From Caprimulgus europaeus (Eukaryota > Chordata > Aves > Caprimulgiformes > Caprimulgidae), in assembly GCA_907165065.1 (NCBI GenBank), contig OU015525.1:40468037-40532036 (forward strand): a DNA stretch of 64,000 nt, given 5' to 3'. Position numbers and translations under genes: made by a program. Below the pieces are notes generated by a model, which saw only the letters and a list, made by a program, of their open reading frames with translations, was not told the DNA's origin and did no database searches. Of this stretch, positions 1 to 12,522 are shown in pieces; within the stretch, counting starts at the first letter, position 1; each line of letters begins with the position of its first letter.

Positions 1-923
1 ATTAAGAGGCAGAGAAGGAAAAAAAAACCCTATGCTTTTTGCAGCTGGAATGAGGATATGTGACAGAAACAACTCTGCAAGCACCAAGGTCAGTGAAGAA
101 AGAGGGGGAGGAGGTGTTCCAGGCACCGAAGCAGATATTTCCCCATAACTTGTGGTGAAGACCATGGTGAGGCAGGCTGTCCCCCTGCAGCCCATGGAGG
201 TCCATGGTGGAGCAGATGTCCATCTGTAACCCGTGGAGGACCCCACACTGGAGCAGATGATTGCCCAAAGAAGGCTGTGACCCCATCAGAAGCCCACACT
301 GGAGCAGGTTCCTGTCAGGACCTGTTGCCCCAGTGGAGAGAGGAATCCACGCCACAGCAGGTTTGCTGTCAGGACCTGTTATCCTGTGGGGGACCCAAGC
401 TGGAGCAGTCTGTTCCTGAAGGACCCATGATGATGAAGTTGGTGGAGAACTGTAATTCATGGGAAGGAATCATGCTGGAGAAGTTTGTGGAGGACTGTGT
501 CCCGTGAGAGGGACCCCAGGTTGCTGCAGGGGAAGGAGTCCTCCCCTAAGGAGGAAGGAGTGGCAGAAACAACATGTGATAACCACAACCCCCCATTCCC
601 CATCCCCCTGTGCTGCTAGAGAGAGGAGGTAGAAAACTGGGAGAAAAGTTAAGCCTGGGAAGAAGAAAGGGGTTGAAGGAAGGCGTATTAAGATTTGGTT
701 TCATTTCTCATTATCCTACTCTGGTTTGATTTGCAATAAATTAACTTATTTTTCCCCAGGTTGAGTCTATTTTGTTCGTGATGGTAATTGCTGAGTGATC
801 TCTGTCTGTATCTCAACCCACAAATCTTTTGTTGTATTTTTTCTCCCCAGCCCAGCTGAAGAGGGGGAGTGATAGAGTGGCTTTGGTGGGCATCTGGAGT
901 CCAGCCAGGGTCAAACCACTACA
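1..923 (+). mobile_element. Avian endogenous-retrovirus LTR (family A), truncated by the window edge
   Basis: The segment matches, in the opposite orientation, the well-bounded LTR at 25729-26836. Both share the GGAGCAG-type internal repeats, the block GTGTGATAACC/ATGAACTGACC-like, and the end CAGCCAGGGTCAAACCACTACA. AATAAA is at 735-740 and the 3' terminal CA at 922-923. The 5' end lies outside the window, so a target duplication cannot be tested. No primer-binding-site-like TGG follows the CA, so it is either a solo LTR or a 3' LTR. Frames across it have no retroviral protein motifs. Confidence 0.85.
170..520 (+). repeat. Degenerate minisatellite inside LTR family A (left copy)
   Basis: About eight diverged units of roughly 35-55 bp run through this part of the LTR. 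Each is built around a CCCACACTGGAGCAG-like core followed by a variable spacer and a CTGT(G)ACCC-like end. The corresponding stretch of the other copy (about 26150-26510, reverse strand) shows the same organisation, so the array belongs to the element and not to the insertion site. Confidence 0.65.
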
Positions 924-3451
924 GTAATACCACCAAAGTATATGGTCTCTCAGTCTTTCTGACTTAAGTATTGTGGCTACCTATCACCAGTCAGATGTTT
1001 CTTTTTTCTCAAGCTTTTATATTATTTAAGCTTCACATTCCCATTTTTCCACATAATTCTCACCTCTTCCGTCTGTGAGGATGCTAAGTCTGCCTTTTCT
1101 CACCTGCTACATATCATCTTGCTTGAGACAGTATCTCAACTTCCTCTGCCAAAATTATCTTTCTTCTCATCTTCACAAATTTACTCTCTCAGGCTCTGAG
1201 CCTCCAGTTTCTTAAAAGTCCAGCAGCTTCAGATAGAGCTGGAAACAAGAGAGATGCACCTTCTGCCTTTGGAGTCACCACCTTCTTCAATCAATAGTAG
1301 GATCCAGAAAAATAACTGTATTGCCCATGAACTTCCCAGAGCTGTCCTGCCCTCCTCTAGCCTTCTGGCACCATTTTCTCATCTTGTAAAATTTTTTATC
1401 CACTGTTTTTAGCCCCCTGCATTGTAACCATATACTCTCCTGTCTTCAGCATGAACAGAATATCTTCTGCACTTTCTTCACCATTTAGTACATGAGCAGC
1501 TATCCCCATATATTCCCATGGCATATTCCTGTTGCAAAGACTAGTCATGATCTGGCCATAGCCTGGCAGAGGTCTTGACACCCACACAGCTTCTCCTGTC
1601 ATGTGGAGTGGGACAGATGCTGCTCAAGAGGACAATATTACTTCATACCTCTGGTGAACCTGTGGTGGTGAAGACCTCTCTCTCTGCTCACATGCATTCA
1701 AGTTATACCTTTCTCAGCACTGTCTATGCTGGTGGGCATGGGGAAAGAACCAGGAGAGTGTGTTTGACTTAATTTAAATTTTGTGCATATTCCCTATAAT
1801 AATGAGATTGCAGGTACAGGCATTCTAACTATTATGTTATATGAAAATTATATTTCCATATTTTCCCACATGAAACATCTTTCAGATTCCGTCTCTTTTT
1901 TTCCCCCAAAAAGGTCTGGAGGGAAAACATTTTTATAATCTACTTTCAATTGTTACAATTGCACAACTGTAAAAATTCCACTAAGATAAAAAAAAACTCT
2001 AGAAACTATTATAAAGCATCAGAAATGAACTCTTAAATTGCTGTGTTACATTCATTACCAAGCTCAGTAGGCTCTCAATGGTTTATTACCATTTTAAACT
2101 CAATAAAGAGTGCATCCCTCAAAGAGCAGAAAAATCTTCATACCATTATTTTATTGTTTATGAAGTTAACATAAAGTCATTTCATAATGAATACACCTTC
2201 AGTTTTCTGAATTTTTCTATTTTTAAAGCAATTTTCTGTGAAAATAAATTATGGTGAAACTGAAAATCTCTACTCTTTAATAGTTTAGTTTTATACCTTT
2301 TCTGTTTGGTTGTTTTCTTCCCTAGTGAGATACTGACCTGTAGAAATACCACAGCAACAAGCACATTTAATTTAGGTGTTCCTATCAGCATTTCTGTATA
2401 CTCTGTTTTTAAGTGGTTATTGGAAAGATGTTGTTTGGTTTGCTGAATATTTTATTCACTAAAAAAAATTGTATAAATTGCTCCTCCACAATTAAATCTT
2501 TTTAATAGAATATTTCATTGAAATGAAAATTTATTTCACTGAGGAATAAAGAAAAAGCTCATTTTGGTTTTATTTAGATTGACTTTTCCCAACCCAACCT
2601 CAGTTCAGTTCTGTACCGTTAACCATTCCTTTACAGTTTTACTTTCAAGTGGTACTCCAGTATTGTTAGAGAAAACTTGTGAATGCACAGAGGTCACATT
2701 CTTGTATCAGTGGTGCAGATGCAATTCAGGGAGCCTAATTTCCACAGTACATTTTCATGTATTTGGCACATATATAAACTAAATACCAAACAAAATACAA
2801 ACACCAAAACAACTCAGTGAGGATACCACTGATAAGAGTACAGAACAGTTTAGAGTCTGCTGACTGCATTGCAAAATTTCCTATCAAGTTTCTGAATCAA
2901 TTTAATTTAATACCAATGGAGATCACTGTTTTGTGAGAAGTATTACTCAATCTGTGGAAGATGGGTTGGTCTGGTTGCCAGTGGAGGACATACATACAAA
3001 AATGGTGAGGTTTCTCATTTTGAGCAGATTCAGCAGAGGAGTCCTGGACTGACTGTATGGACAGAGACATCTCCTCTTCCACCAGTAGGATCTCCAGCTT
3101 TCCATCAGGAACCACTCTGGCTTGGGAGAAAGGGCATGACAGACAGAGAACCTTTCCACCAATGGAACAGATTCACTGTAGAAAAAAAATCAATAGATAA
3201 TGTTCTATGAATACATAAAAAAATTATGTGGGTTTATAGCTAAAAATCTCCTTTGAAAAGAGAACTGCTAAGGACAAATGTCCAAATAACATACCTGCTC
3301 TGCTTTTGTCCCCAACCAATGCTGTGAGACTGGCAATCCTTCTCTTCAGGGAAATCTACACTGTTCAGTCAGAAGCTTTTAATTCTTAGACATTCACCAC
3401 ATTGCAGATGACTGTAGTCTGTTCTTTGCTGGGAAAGCTAGTGAAAACCTT
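924..3451. other. Intergenic DNA, no gene seen
   Basis: AT-rich unique-looking sequence between two LTRs. Frames are under 75 codons with no recognisable motif. There is no primer-binding site or retroviral coding remnant to join the left LTR to the right one. AATAAA-like and TTTAAA-like motifs occur at background level. Confidence 0.6.
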
Positions 3452-4098
3452 TGTGGTACTCCATTTGGCTAGCAGCAAACACAGTCACTTGCTTAGTCCC
3501 TCCGCCCCAGGGATGGGTGAGAAAATTGGAGGGATAAGGGTAAAGAGACTCGTAGGTTGAGATAACAACAATTTAATAACTGAAATGAAATAAAACTTAA
3601 AAGAATAATGATATTAAAATAATAATGATGATAATAATAATAAAATATGCAAATGAATGATACACAGTGCAATTGCTCACCACCCACTGACCATGCCCAG
3701 ACAATTCTCAGACAAGGATCCTGGAGGAACGTTAATCCCAAAACCAAAGCCGCAATCCTGAAAGAGCGAGAGCCTGAGCAAGATCCAGAGGCAGAAAGAG
3801 AGGACCCCCACACGGAGAGACCCTCATTAGTATGCTGAACATGATGTCATGATATGGAATATCCTACTGGCATATTTGAATGCCAACCTAGCTTATTAAT
3901 GTAAATATTCCTCACCCCCTCTAGATCTTGCACTTGTGGACTAACAAAACACAAATCCTTTGACTTCCAGCAACAATTGAAAACATTGGTATGTTATCAA
4001 CATTTTTCTCAGAACAAATCCCATGTTGAAAACAAAACACAGTGCTACTTTGACTACTAAAAAGAAACCTAGTTCTGTCCCAGCTAAAAATCAAGACA
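3452..4098 (-). mobile_element. Avian ERV solo-LTR-like element (family B)
   Basis: I recognise a common avian LTR pattern. On the minus strand it would begin TGTCTTGATTTTTAGCTGGG at 4098. It then has a CATATCATGACATCATG region, a segment GGGTGGTGAGCAATTGCACT (3689-3670), an ATTAAA at 3577-3572 and a CTCAACCTACGAGTC block. It ends ACCACA at 3452. An ATAATAATG-rich stretch (about 3600-3645) is part of the family. The ends are TG...CA, but the flanks (AACCTT and GCTGCC) do not form a duplication, so the copy is old or rearranged. I see no coding capacity. Confidence 0.75.
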
Positions 4099-5830
4099 GC
4101 TGCCATCTCAAAGCCTAAGATGTTCTGCAGGCCTGTATACTTATATGTATGTTATTTTGTGAACACCCACATTGTGCTGGCAGTATGGAGATAACGATGA
4201 GTGAGTTCACAGAAGCCTTGCTTCCACGTGTAGGTTTACTGATTAAGACAGAATTGGCACTTGCAAAATAATAATGGTCATTTCACTGTTATCCTGTGTT
4301 GTGCGCTGTGTTTTACCCACCTGTACCTCTAAAGTTTGCAGTCTCGGTACCGTACGTCAAGAGTGACTGTCGATGTGGGTCTAGATCCTCATCGCAGCGC
4401 TATGGTGCTGCTGCAGTAGTAACAAATAGCATTGACCCTTTAAGAAGTGTACACTATCTATTTGGAGGTGTACAGTATAGAGGCTCGGAGGGAGAGTGCA
4501 GAACCCTCCTGGAGATGGTTCTCCAAAGGCAAATGAACAATAATAGAGAAGAAACTTTGTTCAGTCAATCAGCACAAATGTAGATTGGCAAAACCTCACA
4601 GTACTTGCTACATATGAGTGGCTTTGAAAGCCTACAGGACCATCAGATGCCTTGCTTATACATTGAGAGGTTTGCATTAAAAAAACCCATAACAACAATC
4701 CTGCTTTGTACTGGAAGTTTTCTCTTCTTGTCTGTAAAAAGGGAGACTGAAAGTATGTAGGGGGCAGCGGAGAAGAAGTTGAGAGTGCTTTTAAAACAAA
4801 AGTGAGGAAATAGCTAGGAAAATTGCAGAGAAGAATAAGAGCTGCACTCTTGTCTCTGTGAGATAGAAGAGCATAAGGAGAAAATACACACTGAAAGATG
4901 ATTACTCCAGAACAGCTGACTCTACAAGATGAATTGCTAAGGACTCACTACCCTGCCATGGTAATGCTCTGAGAACATCAGTCACTACAATTTCATATTT
5001 AACATATTTAATGATGGAGGAACCTCACCCTGCTGTCTCTTTATCCCCAGGCAGGATAAATCACTACATTAATATTACATCCCAGACATCCCCTCTTGGC
5101 CCAGGCAAGTGGGGCACTAAAGTGATAGCTTGAATCATACCGCCACCGCTTTGTTCACCTAATGCTAAGCAGTTTTCCCGTTTTCTCCATGGTTTCCTGT
5201 AGGGCAATAGAGGAAGGGCTCAGGAGGTTGGCCTGGCTACCTGCAAGCCTCTACAGACTAGATTCTCCTGGAGTGGATTCTAAAGCTTTGTCCAGTCCAG
5301 CTTGGAAATGTGAAAAGTAATCTAGCATAAAGAAAGTGCATCTTATGATGGGTTGTCATCCTATGGCAAACATGTTAGCCTCATGGGAGTTTCTTTGCTG
5401 GCCCTCGCAGCAAGCTGTGCCCACCCTGACAGTGCTGCTGAAGATAAGCCACAACCATCGTGCAGCAATGAGTCAGGCAGGAGAAGTGAAATCCCCCCAG
5501 CTTGTGCCAGGAAGTGGCTCTCTTAGTTGTGGGAAGCAAGTTTAAAATATTAAAAATAAAATAAAGTTTTGGGCCTCAAAACTGCAGGTGACATGCTTGG
5601 TGTTCCCCTCAGGCTAGGGGGTTGCTGAAGGTGAGAGGCGGGAGATCTTCTTGGGTACACCTTCATTTCCTATATGAGGAGGGGTTTTTATTTGTTTCTT
5701 TGTAGAGAAAGGATTTAAATGCAAGAGAATGTGATGGGTAACTGTACGTGTGTTTTGTTTTTTTGTGTTTGCTATGCTAGCTGCACCAAAGAAAGATGGT
5801 AAGATAAACTTTTTCCTTAAAGGAGGATTT
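4099..5830. other. Intergenic DNA with a small CpG cluster
   Basis: No gene seen. About 4345-4405 holds several CpGs (TCGGTACCGTACGTC, GTCGATG, CATCGCAGCGC) in an otherwise CpG-poor setting, inside a 95-codon plus-strand frame (4296-4583). I do not recognise that frame. It has no neighbouring splice or promoter evidence. Confidence 0.5.
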
Positions 5831-5967
5831 ATCATAGAATGGTTTGGGTTGGAAGGGACCTTAAAGATCATCTAGTTCCAACCCCCCTGCATGAGCAGGG
5901 ACATCTTCCAGAACACTAGGTTGCTCAAAGCCTCATCCAACCTGGCCTTGAACACTTCCGGGGAGAA
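5831..5967 (-). mobile_element. CR1 LINE 3' fragment (about 137 bp)
   Basis: It begins ATCATAGAATGGTTTGGGTT, the reverse complement of a CR1 3' end. GGAAGGGACCTTAAAGATCA and the typical CCAACCCCCCTGC / CTCAAAGCCTCATCCAACC blocks follow. It breaks off after CTTCCGGGGAGAA, so it is strongly 5'-truncated. The close match to the familiar consensus suggests a relatively young insertion. Confidence 0.9.
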
Positions 5968-8481
5968 GTGTTCACATCCCACCATGTGTAAGATGGTATG
6001 CCTGTACTCTTTCTGTCTTGCTGCATATGTCTTGGTCTTATCCCAGATCTTTGACTTCTTCTTGTGATGCAATTCAGAGAGGAAATATCACCAAACTGTA
6101 GAGAAGCTGAATGGTTTTAGGATGTCTACATGTCATATAAGGCAAATAGTATTGTTTTCTTTCCAACCAAAAATGTCAAATGCAAAAGGTCATCTCAACC
6201 CTAGCAAAACCAATATTATTATGGCCTCTGTATGCATATAGGATGCACTGCATACACTCCTCAGATCTTAGAGGCTAAACTGAGAAATGGAAAGTGAAGA
6301 AAGAAAGAGCAGTGGCCCCTGGGATACAATGATACAATTCCAGTGGCTTCTTGGAAGGAGGCTTGATGCTTCGGCTCACCCTGGGGACAGCTATAACTGG
6401 TTAAACTTCTTTAGACTGAGCATATCTAGCTTTCCTGCACAGGTGCAATTTCTTTCTTGAATGCTAAAGGTTTTCAAGGGGGAGGTCACAACTGCTGCTG
6501 CAGCAATCATAGACTTTAAAATGTCAGGGAGCTCAAATGCCCTGTGGAATGCAATCAAGTTTCCATGGACCAGGTGCATAACTGAATAAAGAATATATTG
6601 CAATAATTAGAAGAATCTTGTGATTATAATCACAAGTGCTAGCAGATAAGAAATGAGTATGTGCTGGGATGTGATATCAAATGAAGAACATCTGCTTACT
6701 GGCTGTGGAAAGTCTTATACTGCTGGATGGAGCCTCTGCCTGTTCACAGATTGAAGTTTAAAAAGAGAAGAGAGGAAAAGTGAGATGAGTGGATGTTTTG
6801 ATGCAAGATAGAAAAGCGAGGAACTGTGTATAGAAAGAGAGATTTGGCCATTTTCATATAAATTTGCCTCTGGAAGGAAGAAATGTGTAGTTGATGGCTA
6901 GTGTTATGCTTTAATATGTTTGCCTGGGTGAAAAGTTCATTGGGTCTTCCAAATGTTAGAGCTGGTAAGACAAAAAATTACTGTGATTTACAAAGAGTTT
7001 TGTAGGGTTGTCAGAGGAGAAGCATGCCAATATTTACAGACGAGTGTCTTGGAAGAGGCTGGTAGAAAGAAGAATAAATGCAAGTGTGTATATGTACATG
7101 TGTGTGTGTAAGAAGATGGCTGTTATCCTGAGTCTTGACTCTAGCCACTGGCAACACCGCAGGCTGAGAGCTCTCTCTGCATAGGTGGTAAGAGTAGCGT
7201 GGTCTCCTCTACTCACATGGGATTTGGCACCTTGTTATCCCCTCCACAGAGGATAATGGAAGCACCATCTCCCAGAAATAGGAGGCTTTACAGGGTGACT
7301 TGCAAGCAGAGAGGGCACTCAGCTGCCCTGTGGTACTCATGCCCCCAGACCACTAAGCAGTACCATTTAAGAAGAGCTCCTCTTTCATCTCTGTGCAGGA
7401 TCTGTGTATTTATGCAGGCTGTGGATTCAGAGTTGAGATGCAATACCGAGTGCTACAAACAGTTTTCCAAAGCTCAGTGATAATGCTGAAAGCTGATATT
7501 TTCCTTCTCTGATGGCATCACCGATTCCACTTGTTCCCTATGTTTCTTCACTTGTCACTTTCCCTCATCATGGAGGTTGCACCTCAGTGTGTCTGGCAAA
7601 TTAAACTTAAAGGCTTTTTTCATGAGTTAATGAGGTGAGCTGCTTTGCCCACTATGAACGCTTGGTGTGTTTCTGTATAAGAACCTTGAACAGCTTCAGC
7701 ACTTTTAGTAAGCTGCACAGTGTTATTGATTTCTCCAGCTTCTGCTGTGAAGGGTTTGTGGTAAAAAGCAGTGACTCAGCTGGTGTGCTCAGTGGAGCTG
7801 TTTTACATGTTCAGATTGTGTTGCTGTTGCTGCTGAGTGGTTAAAAAAAAAAATCAAAGGCAAGCTTTTTAATTTGTTTGAAGTAAAGTGCAAGGAGCAG
7901 CAAGGTTTTCTGGCAACTTTGCAGAGATTATTGAAAATACTCTTAAAGGCAGTCCTGATTTTGGGGGATAACCCTATGTACTTCTGCAGCAAGAAAAGCA
8001 GAGACAGAGATCGGGGCTCTGACTTCCCTCTTGGGCAGAACATGGCACTCTGCAGGTAAGAACAGTTCCACCTCCTGAGCTGGAGTGTTTGGAAAAGGAG
8101 ATAACTGGAAATGCTGGCCTGTCTGCTGAAACAATACAAAGAGTAGCAGGACAGGCTTGTGTTGGTGATCTCAGCTCTTCACCTGTGTCTCTCTACTGCC
8201 TGCCTGGCTATGACAATGATTTAACTGTGTCTGACCACCATTCTTAATGCTGTTCCATAGGAAACCTGCAGATACAGAATGCTTGTCATAACAAGCTAAA
8301 ACAAAGCTCAGACTTCTCTGAAGTTCTCAAGGAGAGGAAATTCAGTAAGTATGCAACCTAAGGGAGGGAAAAAAATATGGCTGTCCTGGAAGGAGAAGTG
8401 GGGATATTTTATCCTTTTCTGAGAGATAAATTGTGATCTTGCTTGTGTGTAAAGCAGACTCCTAGAAGCTTTCAGAACACC
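5968..8481. other. Intergenic DNA, no gene seen
   Basis: Unique-looking sequence between two CR1 fragments. The longest frame is 116 codons (minus, 8139-7789), without motifs. A short TG-rich run is at about 7096-7110. Confidence 0.6.
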
Positions 8482-8945
8482 ACAGATTCATAGAAGTGTA
8501 TGTCAGAAGGCACCATTTGGAGGTTTCTAGTTCAACCTTCTGCTAAAACCATATTTATCACCAATACTACATGAAGTTATTCATGACTTTATCCAATATT
8601 TTTAAAAACTGAAAACCTCCAAGGATGGAGATCCTACAGCCTCACTGGACAATGTGCTTTGGTGCTGCACTATCTCCTCAGTAAAGGTGTCTTTTCCAAT
8701 GTCTATCCTGAACCTCCCAAGCCAGGGTTCGTGGCCATTGCCCCTTGTCTTATGGTCTGCCACCACCAAGAATTTACCACTATCATCTTTGAAACTATCT
8801 TCTGGGTAGTTGTAGACTGCTATTAGATTCTCCCTAGCCTCTTCTTCATCAAGCTAAACAAGCTCAACCTCTTCTTACAAGATGCATTCTCCAGGCCTTT
8901 GACTGTCCTGATAATGTTCCACTAGATTGCCTCCAGTTTCTTCAT
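8482..8945 (-). mobile_element. Old CR1 LINE fragment
   Basis: The CR1 layout is preserved but diverged. A CATAGAA-type 3' end is at about 8488. GGTTTCTAGTTCAACC, CTCCAAGGATGGAGATCC, CTCAGTAAAGGTGTCTTTTC, CCATTGCCCCTTGTCTTATG and CTCCCTAGCCTCTTCTTCAT follow in the expected order. The many substitutions and small indels mark it as an ancient copy. No reading frame survives. Confidence 0.8.
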
Positions 8946-11900
8946 GAACAAACCACCTGGAAAGCCTGAGAGCCCCACCAGTGGAGCAAGACCAGGACTT
9001 CTGAGTGTCTCTGAATATGGAGCTGAAGCATCCAGGCTACTCAAGGTCACCACCACAGTGCTAGGAAACTGTGCCATGAGACCACAGCTCTCATCTCCAA
9101 ATGTCTGTCTGGGATTCAGGGGTCTGTAGCAGGTAGCCAGATGTACCAACAGTCACTTAGGCAGTTGCACTTAGGAGACAACCTGGGTGCATTAAAACAA
9201 AACTACTTTTTTCACCAAGCTTTTATGTTTTTATACCTCAACGTTCTTCTGTCCCAGTAAAACTCCTGAAATCATATGGGTTACTTCAGGAGAAGGGTGC
9301 TGGCTGGGGAAAGGACTACTTTTGAAGCTCTTAACCCATGCATGCACTCTGAATTGCTCAATAATACTGCCTTGCAAAGCAGAAATGGAAAAAGAAAAAA
9401 AAAAAACCCCAACAAAAAAACCCCAGAGAACAGACTGACCTGAATTCAAAAAGCCTGACAACAAGCCCAGTTGTTGAAAGACTACAACACAGAAAGCTCA
9501 CAGTGGGATCTCTGAAGCAAGGAGACCCAGGATCTTGGGAAAGGAGCATGGACATAGAGACTCATTGTCTGCAGCAATCTCTCAGGTGTTCCAAGGTTTC
9601 TTATATGTTGGTGAGACCTCAAACTGCCAAAAGTATGAAAAACATTTTCAGTTGTATTTAACAGTTATGTAATAGCAAGAAAACTCTCTCACCCTTCTAA
9701 GTCTGAGAGAGCTGCTGTGGGGAAACAGCAGAGCTGCTCTCCTTCAAGGTCTTTATTCTCCCTGGATTTATGCATTCAGTGACCTTGGCAGAGGTACAGA
9801 AGAAACCCTTTTCCATAGCAATGGATTGTTTTTCATTTCTTTCAAGATTAGGCACAAACATACTCTCTCTCTTCAGCTACACAGATTTCAAAATTCTACT
9901 TTTCCCCTCCCTCTTCAATAGTAGGATTTTCAAGTGCAGAGAAAAACCACATACTCCAGCTGTTTGATTTCTGCTGCCCTCCTACAGCATCCCAAGATAG
10001 TAGATAAAAAGCTGCTGTTTTCAATCCTCTTTTCTGAGTCCAGTATTCAAATTGCAATTGAAGTTACTATCTACATTGGTAATTTTAGCTCTCTGGTGAT
10101 TGAAACCAATTCTTCTCAGCTAGACATGTAAGGATGTGATATGTTTTTCTTCATCTGAGAATATGCAGGAATGGTATTGAGATACAGATGATGGAATTTT
10201 GGGGGAATCTCAACTCAAACAGAAGATTTTCTACACTGGATCAAAGAGGTTTCCCATCCCACCCCTCTGCCCTCAAACCAGCACTGCTGCATTTGGTAAT
10301 GACTGTGATTCATGTGCCTGTGGGAAACAACAAAACCTACCCATAACTGATGCTCCATGCCAGCAGTGTAATACTGTAGGTGGAGAGAAGGTGATTTCCT
10401 CTGACCTTGGAAAAGGGCAGCTCAAGCAATGAAGTTGTCATTATGCAGGCCAACAGATGCTGTAGTCGATTTTAAAAATCCATCCCTTCTTATGGAAAAA
10501 AGATGTTAATACATCATGGGAAGGCTATAGCATTCTCAAGAAACATCAGACAGTACTAATATTGATAATGTACCAGATTTTGTTTAATTAATTGTTACAT
10601 TTACATCTTGTAGATGCTTGTGTTATAAAATGCAAATTTCTTTCAAAGTTGCTTGACCATCATTGTAGCCCAATGCCTACACACATTTCTGGCTAGAATA
10701 ATTCCTTCTTGCTGGCAAACTGCTTGCAGGATGTACCCTTGTGAACATAATGAGAGCTATCTCTGAGTACAATGAGCCCTTTCCTTAGTGACTTCCACCA
10801 TGGAGTTACTCTCAGAATCCTTGCAGAGTCAGTCTGCAGTTATCCAGAAAGAGAGGCAAGTGCACACATTTTCAAAGAAACAGTCATGTATCTCGTATCA
10901 CAATATTAATGAAAGCAAGCAGATTACAAAACCTCTCTTAATCTTGCACAGGCTATTGTGGTGAATGGCCATATAAATGTATTCTAGGTAACTGTGTTCA
11001 TTCAACCCCTCAGTCCCATCACTTTTCTTTTTAGTTGGTGGAAGCATTACAGTTACAATGTTAGTGATGGAAATACCTGAGGAAGCCCTTGGATTAGAAA
11101 CTAGGTGGCTTTCCCAAGTTGTCTAGTCTGCCTTGAAAATGACTTAATTCTTTCTAGAGAACCCTGAAAGTATAATTACTACACTGTATTATATGAGCAA
11201 GTTCATCAGTTATAAACCAAAATATTAACATTATCAATTTTATCAACATTAGTTTTTACTCCTCACCTGCATGCATGGCTCTTTGTAGACACTGGCATCA
11301 GCAGCCACTCTAAGAAGGTTTGTCCACAGAAACACATGACTGATGCCAAATATTTGCCCACTTCCAAAAGATTACCTTCTTTATCTTTTTGTTAAACAGT
11401 TTTAATGTGATTTTCATTAGCCCCTCTAGAAGGGTTAATCGGCACAATTTACCTGTGCACACATCATACTGAGGGACATATCAGTAGATTATTGACATAA
11501 AAGAGTAACCAGAGCTACCATTACAACAACACATATTTACAGGGGAGATGTGGTATAATATACAAACAAGTATAAGCCTTTCAAATTATTGTATAGCTCT
11601 TCTGGTTCACTTGCTCACTAGTTTTGCTTCAGTAGGGATTGTTCTTCATTGCAAGTGGCATAGCAACATTACTGAAAGCAGAATGGAAAACAGGCCTATT
11701 TCCTGCACAGATAGACATCTATGATCTCCAGCTGTTCAGTGGTGAAGTAGTTCCCATGAGTGTTGCCCACTGTTGTTGGTCCAGGTCTGTCTGCCCTCTT
11801 CACCTTGCCCTGTCTATTGCTATGCATGGGAGAAGGAAATCAGGTCATGGTGCCAGCAGCTTTCCCTGCCAGCTTGTCCCTGGACAGGTTCCTAGGGCTT

Positions 11901-12503
11901 CCCACACACCACCACACCAGCTGGGCTGGACGGCATCCAGTGGCTCCTCCTCTCCCCTTCTTGATGTCTGGCATCTTCTCACAAGAGTTTCTGGCAGGCA
12001 ATGAGTGCTAAGGGTCAAAATTCATCACTGAGATGGTTTGCAGAGAGCAGTCTGGCAATCTGTATCTTCCCATGCAACCCAACTGCTGACAAAAAATGCA
12101 AGCCTTTGAGGCAGACCTGGCTTTAGCCATTCTCCTCTTTCACATCTGGCACTGCATTTTCTTTCCTAAAATGCAGTCCCCCCTCCCACGAGTTGAAGGA
12201 GAGAGCCACAGCCATCAGTGCCAGGCAAGGATGTGGGCAGAGATGGCACATCTGGGGAGAGTCATCCCTGCTAACTGGGCATGACGCTCTCTGAGGCTGT
12301 CAGCAAAGCAGAGAACTGTGGGCACTGGGCCTTGGAGCCATGCGTAGAAAGCGAGAAGGCTGTCAATTCTAAAGATTGCTAGCCTTAACGAGAGGAGTGG
12401 GACTCTCAGCTTCAACTGACTTTCTCCAGGAAAGTAGTTCACAGAGACTTGTGTATTTGTTGTTTCCTCTTGGTTGGGCCATAAAATAGAATAAATACCA
12501 GAT

Positions 12504-12522
12504 AGAGAGAGAGAGAGAGAGA
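12504..12522. repeat. (GA)n microsatellite
   Basis: Nine uninterrupted GA dinucleotides preceded by GATA. Confidence 0.85.

Noticed and set aside
2-460. 152-codon minus-strand frame
   Set aside because: It lies entirely in the antisense strand of LTR family A, and its content reflects the internal minisatellite.
924-3451. The two LTRs at the left end as ends of one provirus
   Set aside because: They belong to different families and face opposite ways, and the DNA between them has no retroviral reading frame or primer-binding site.
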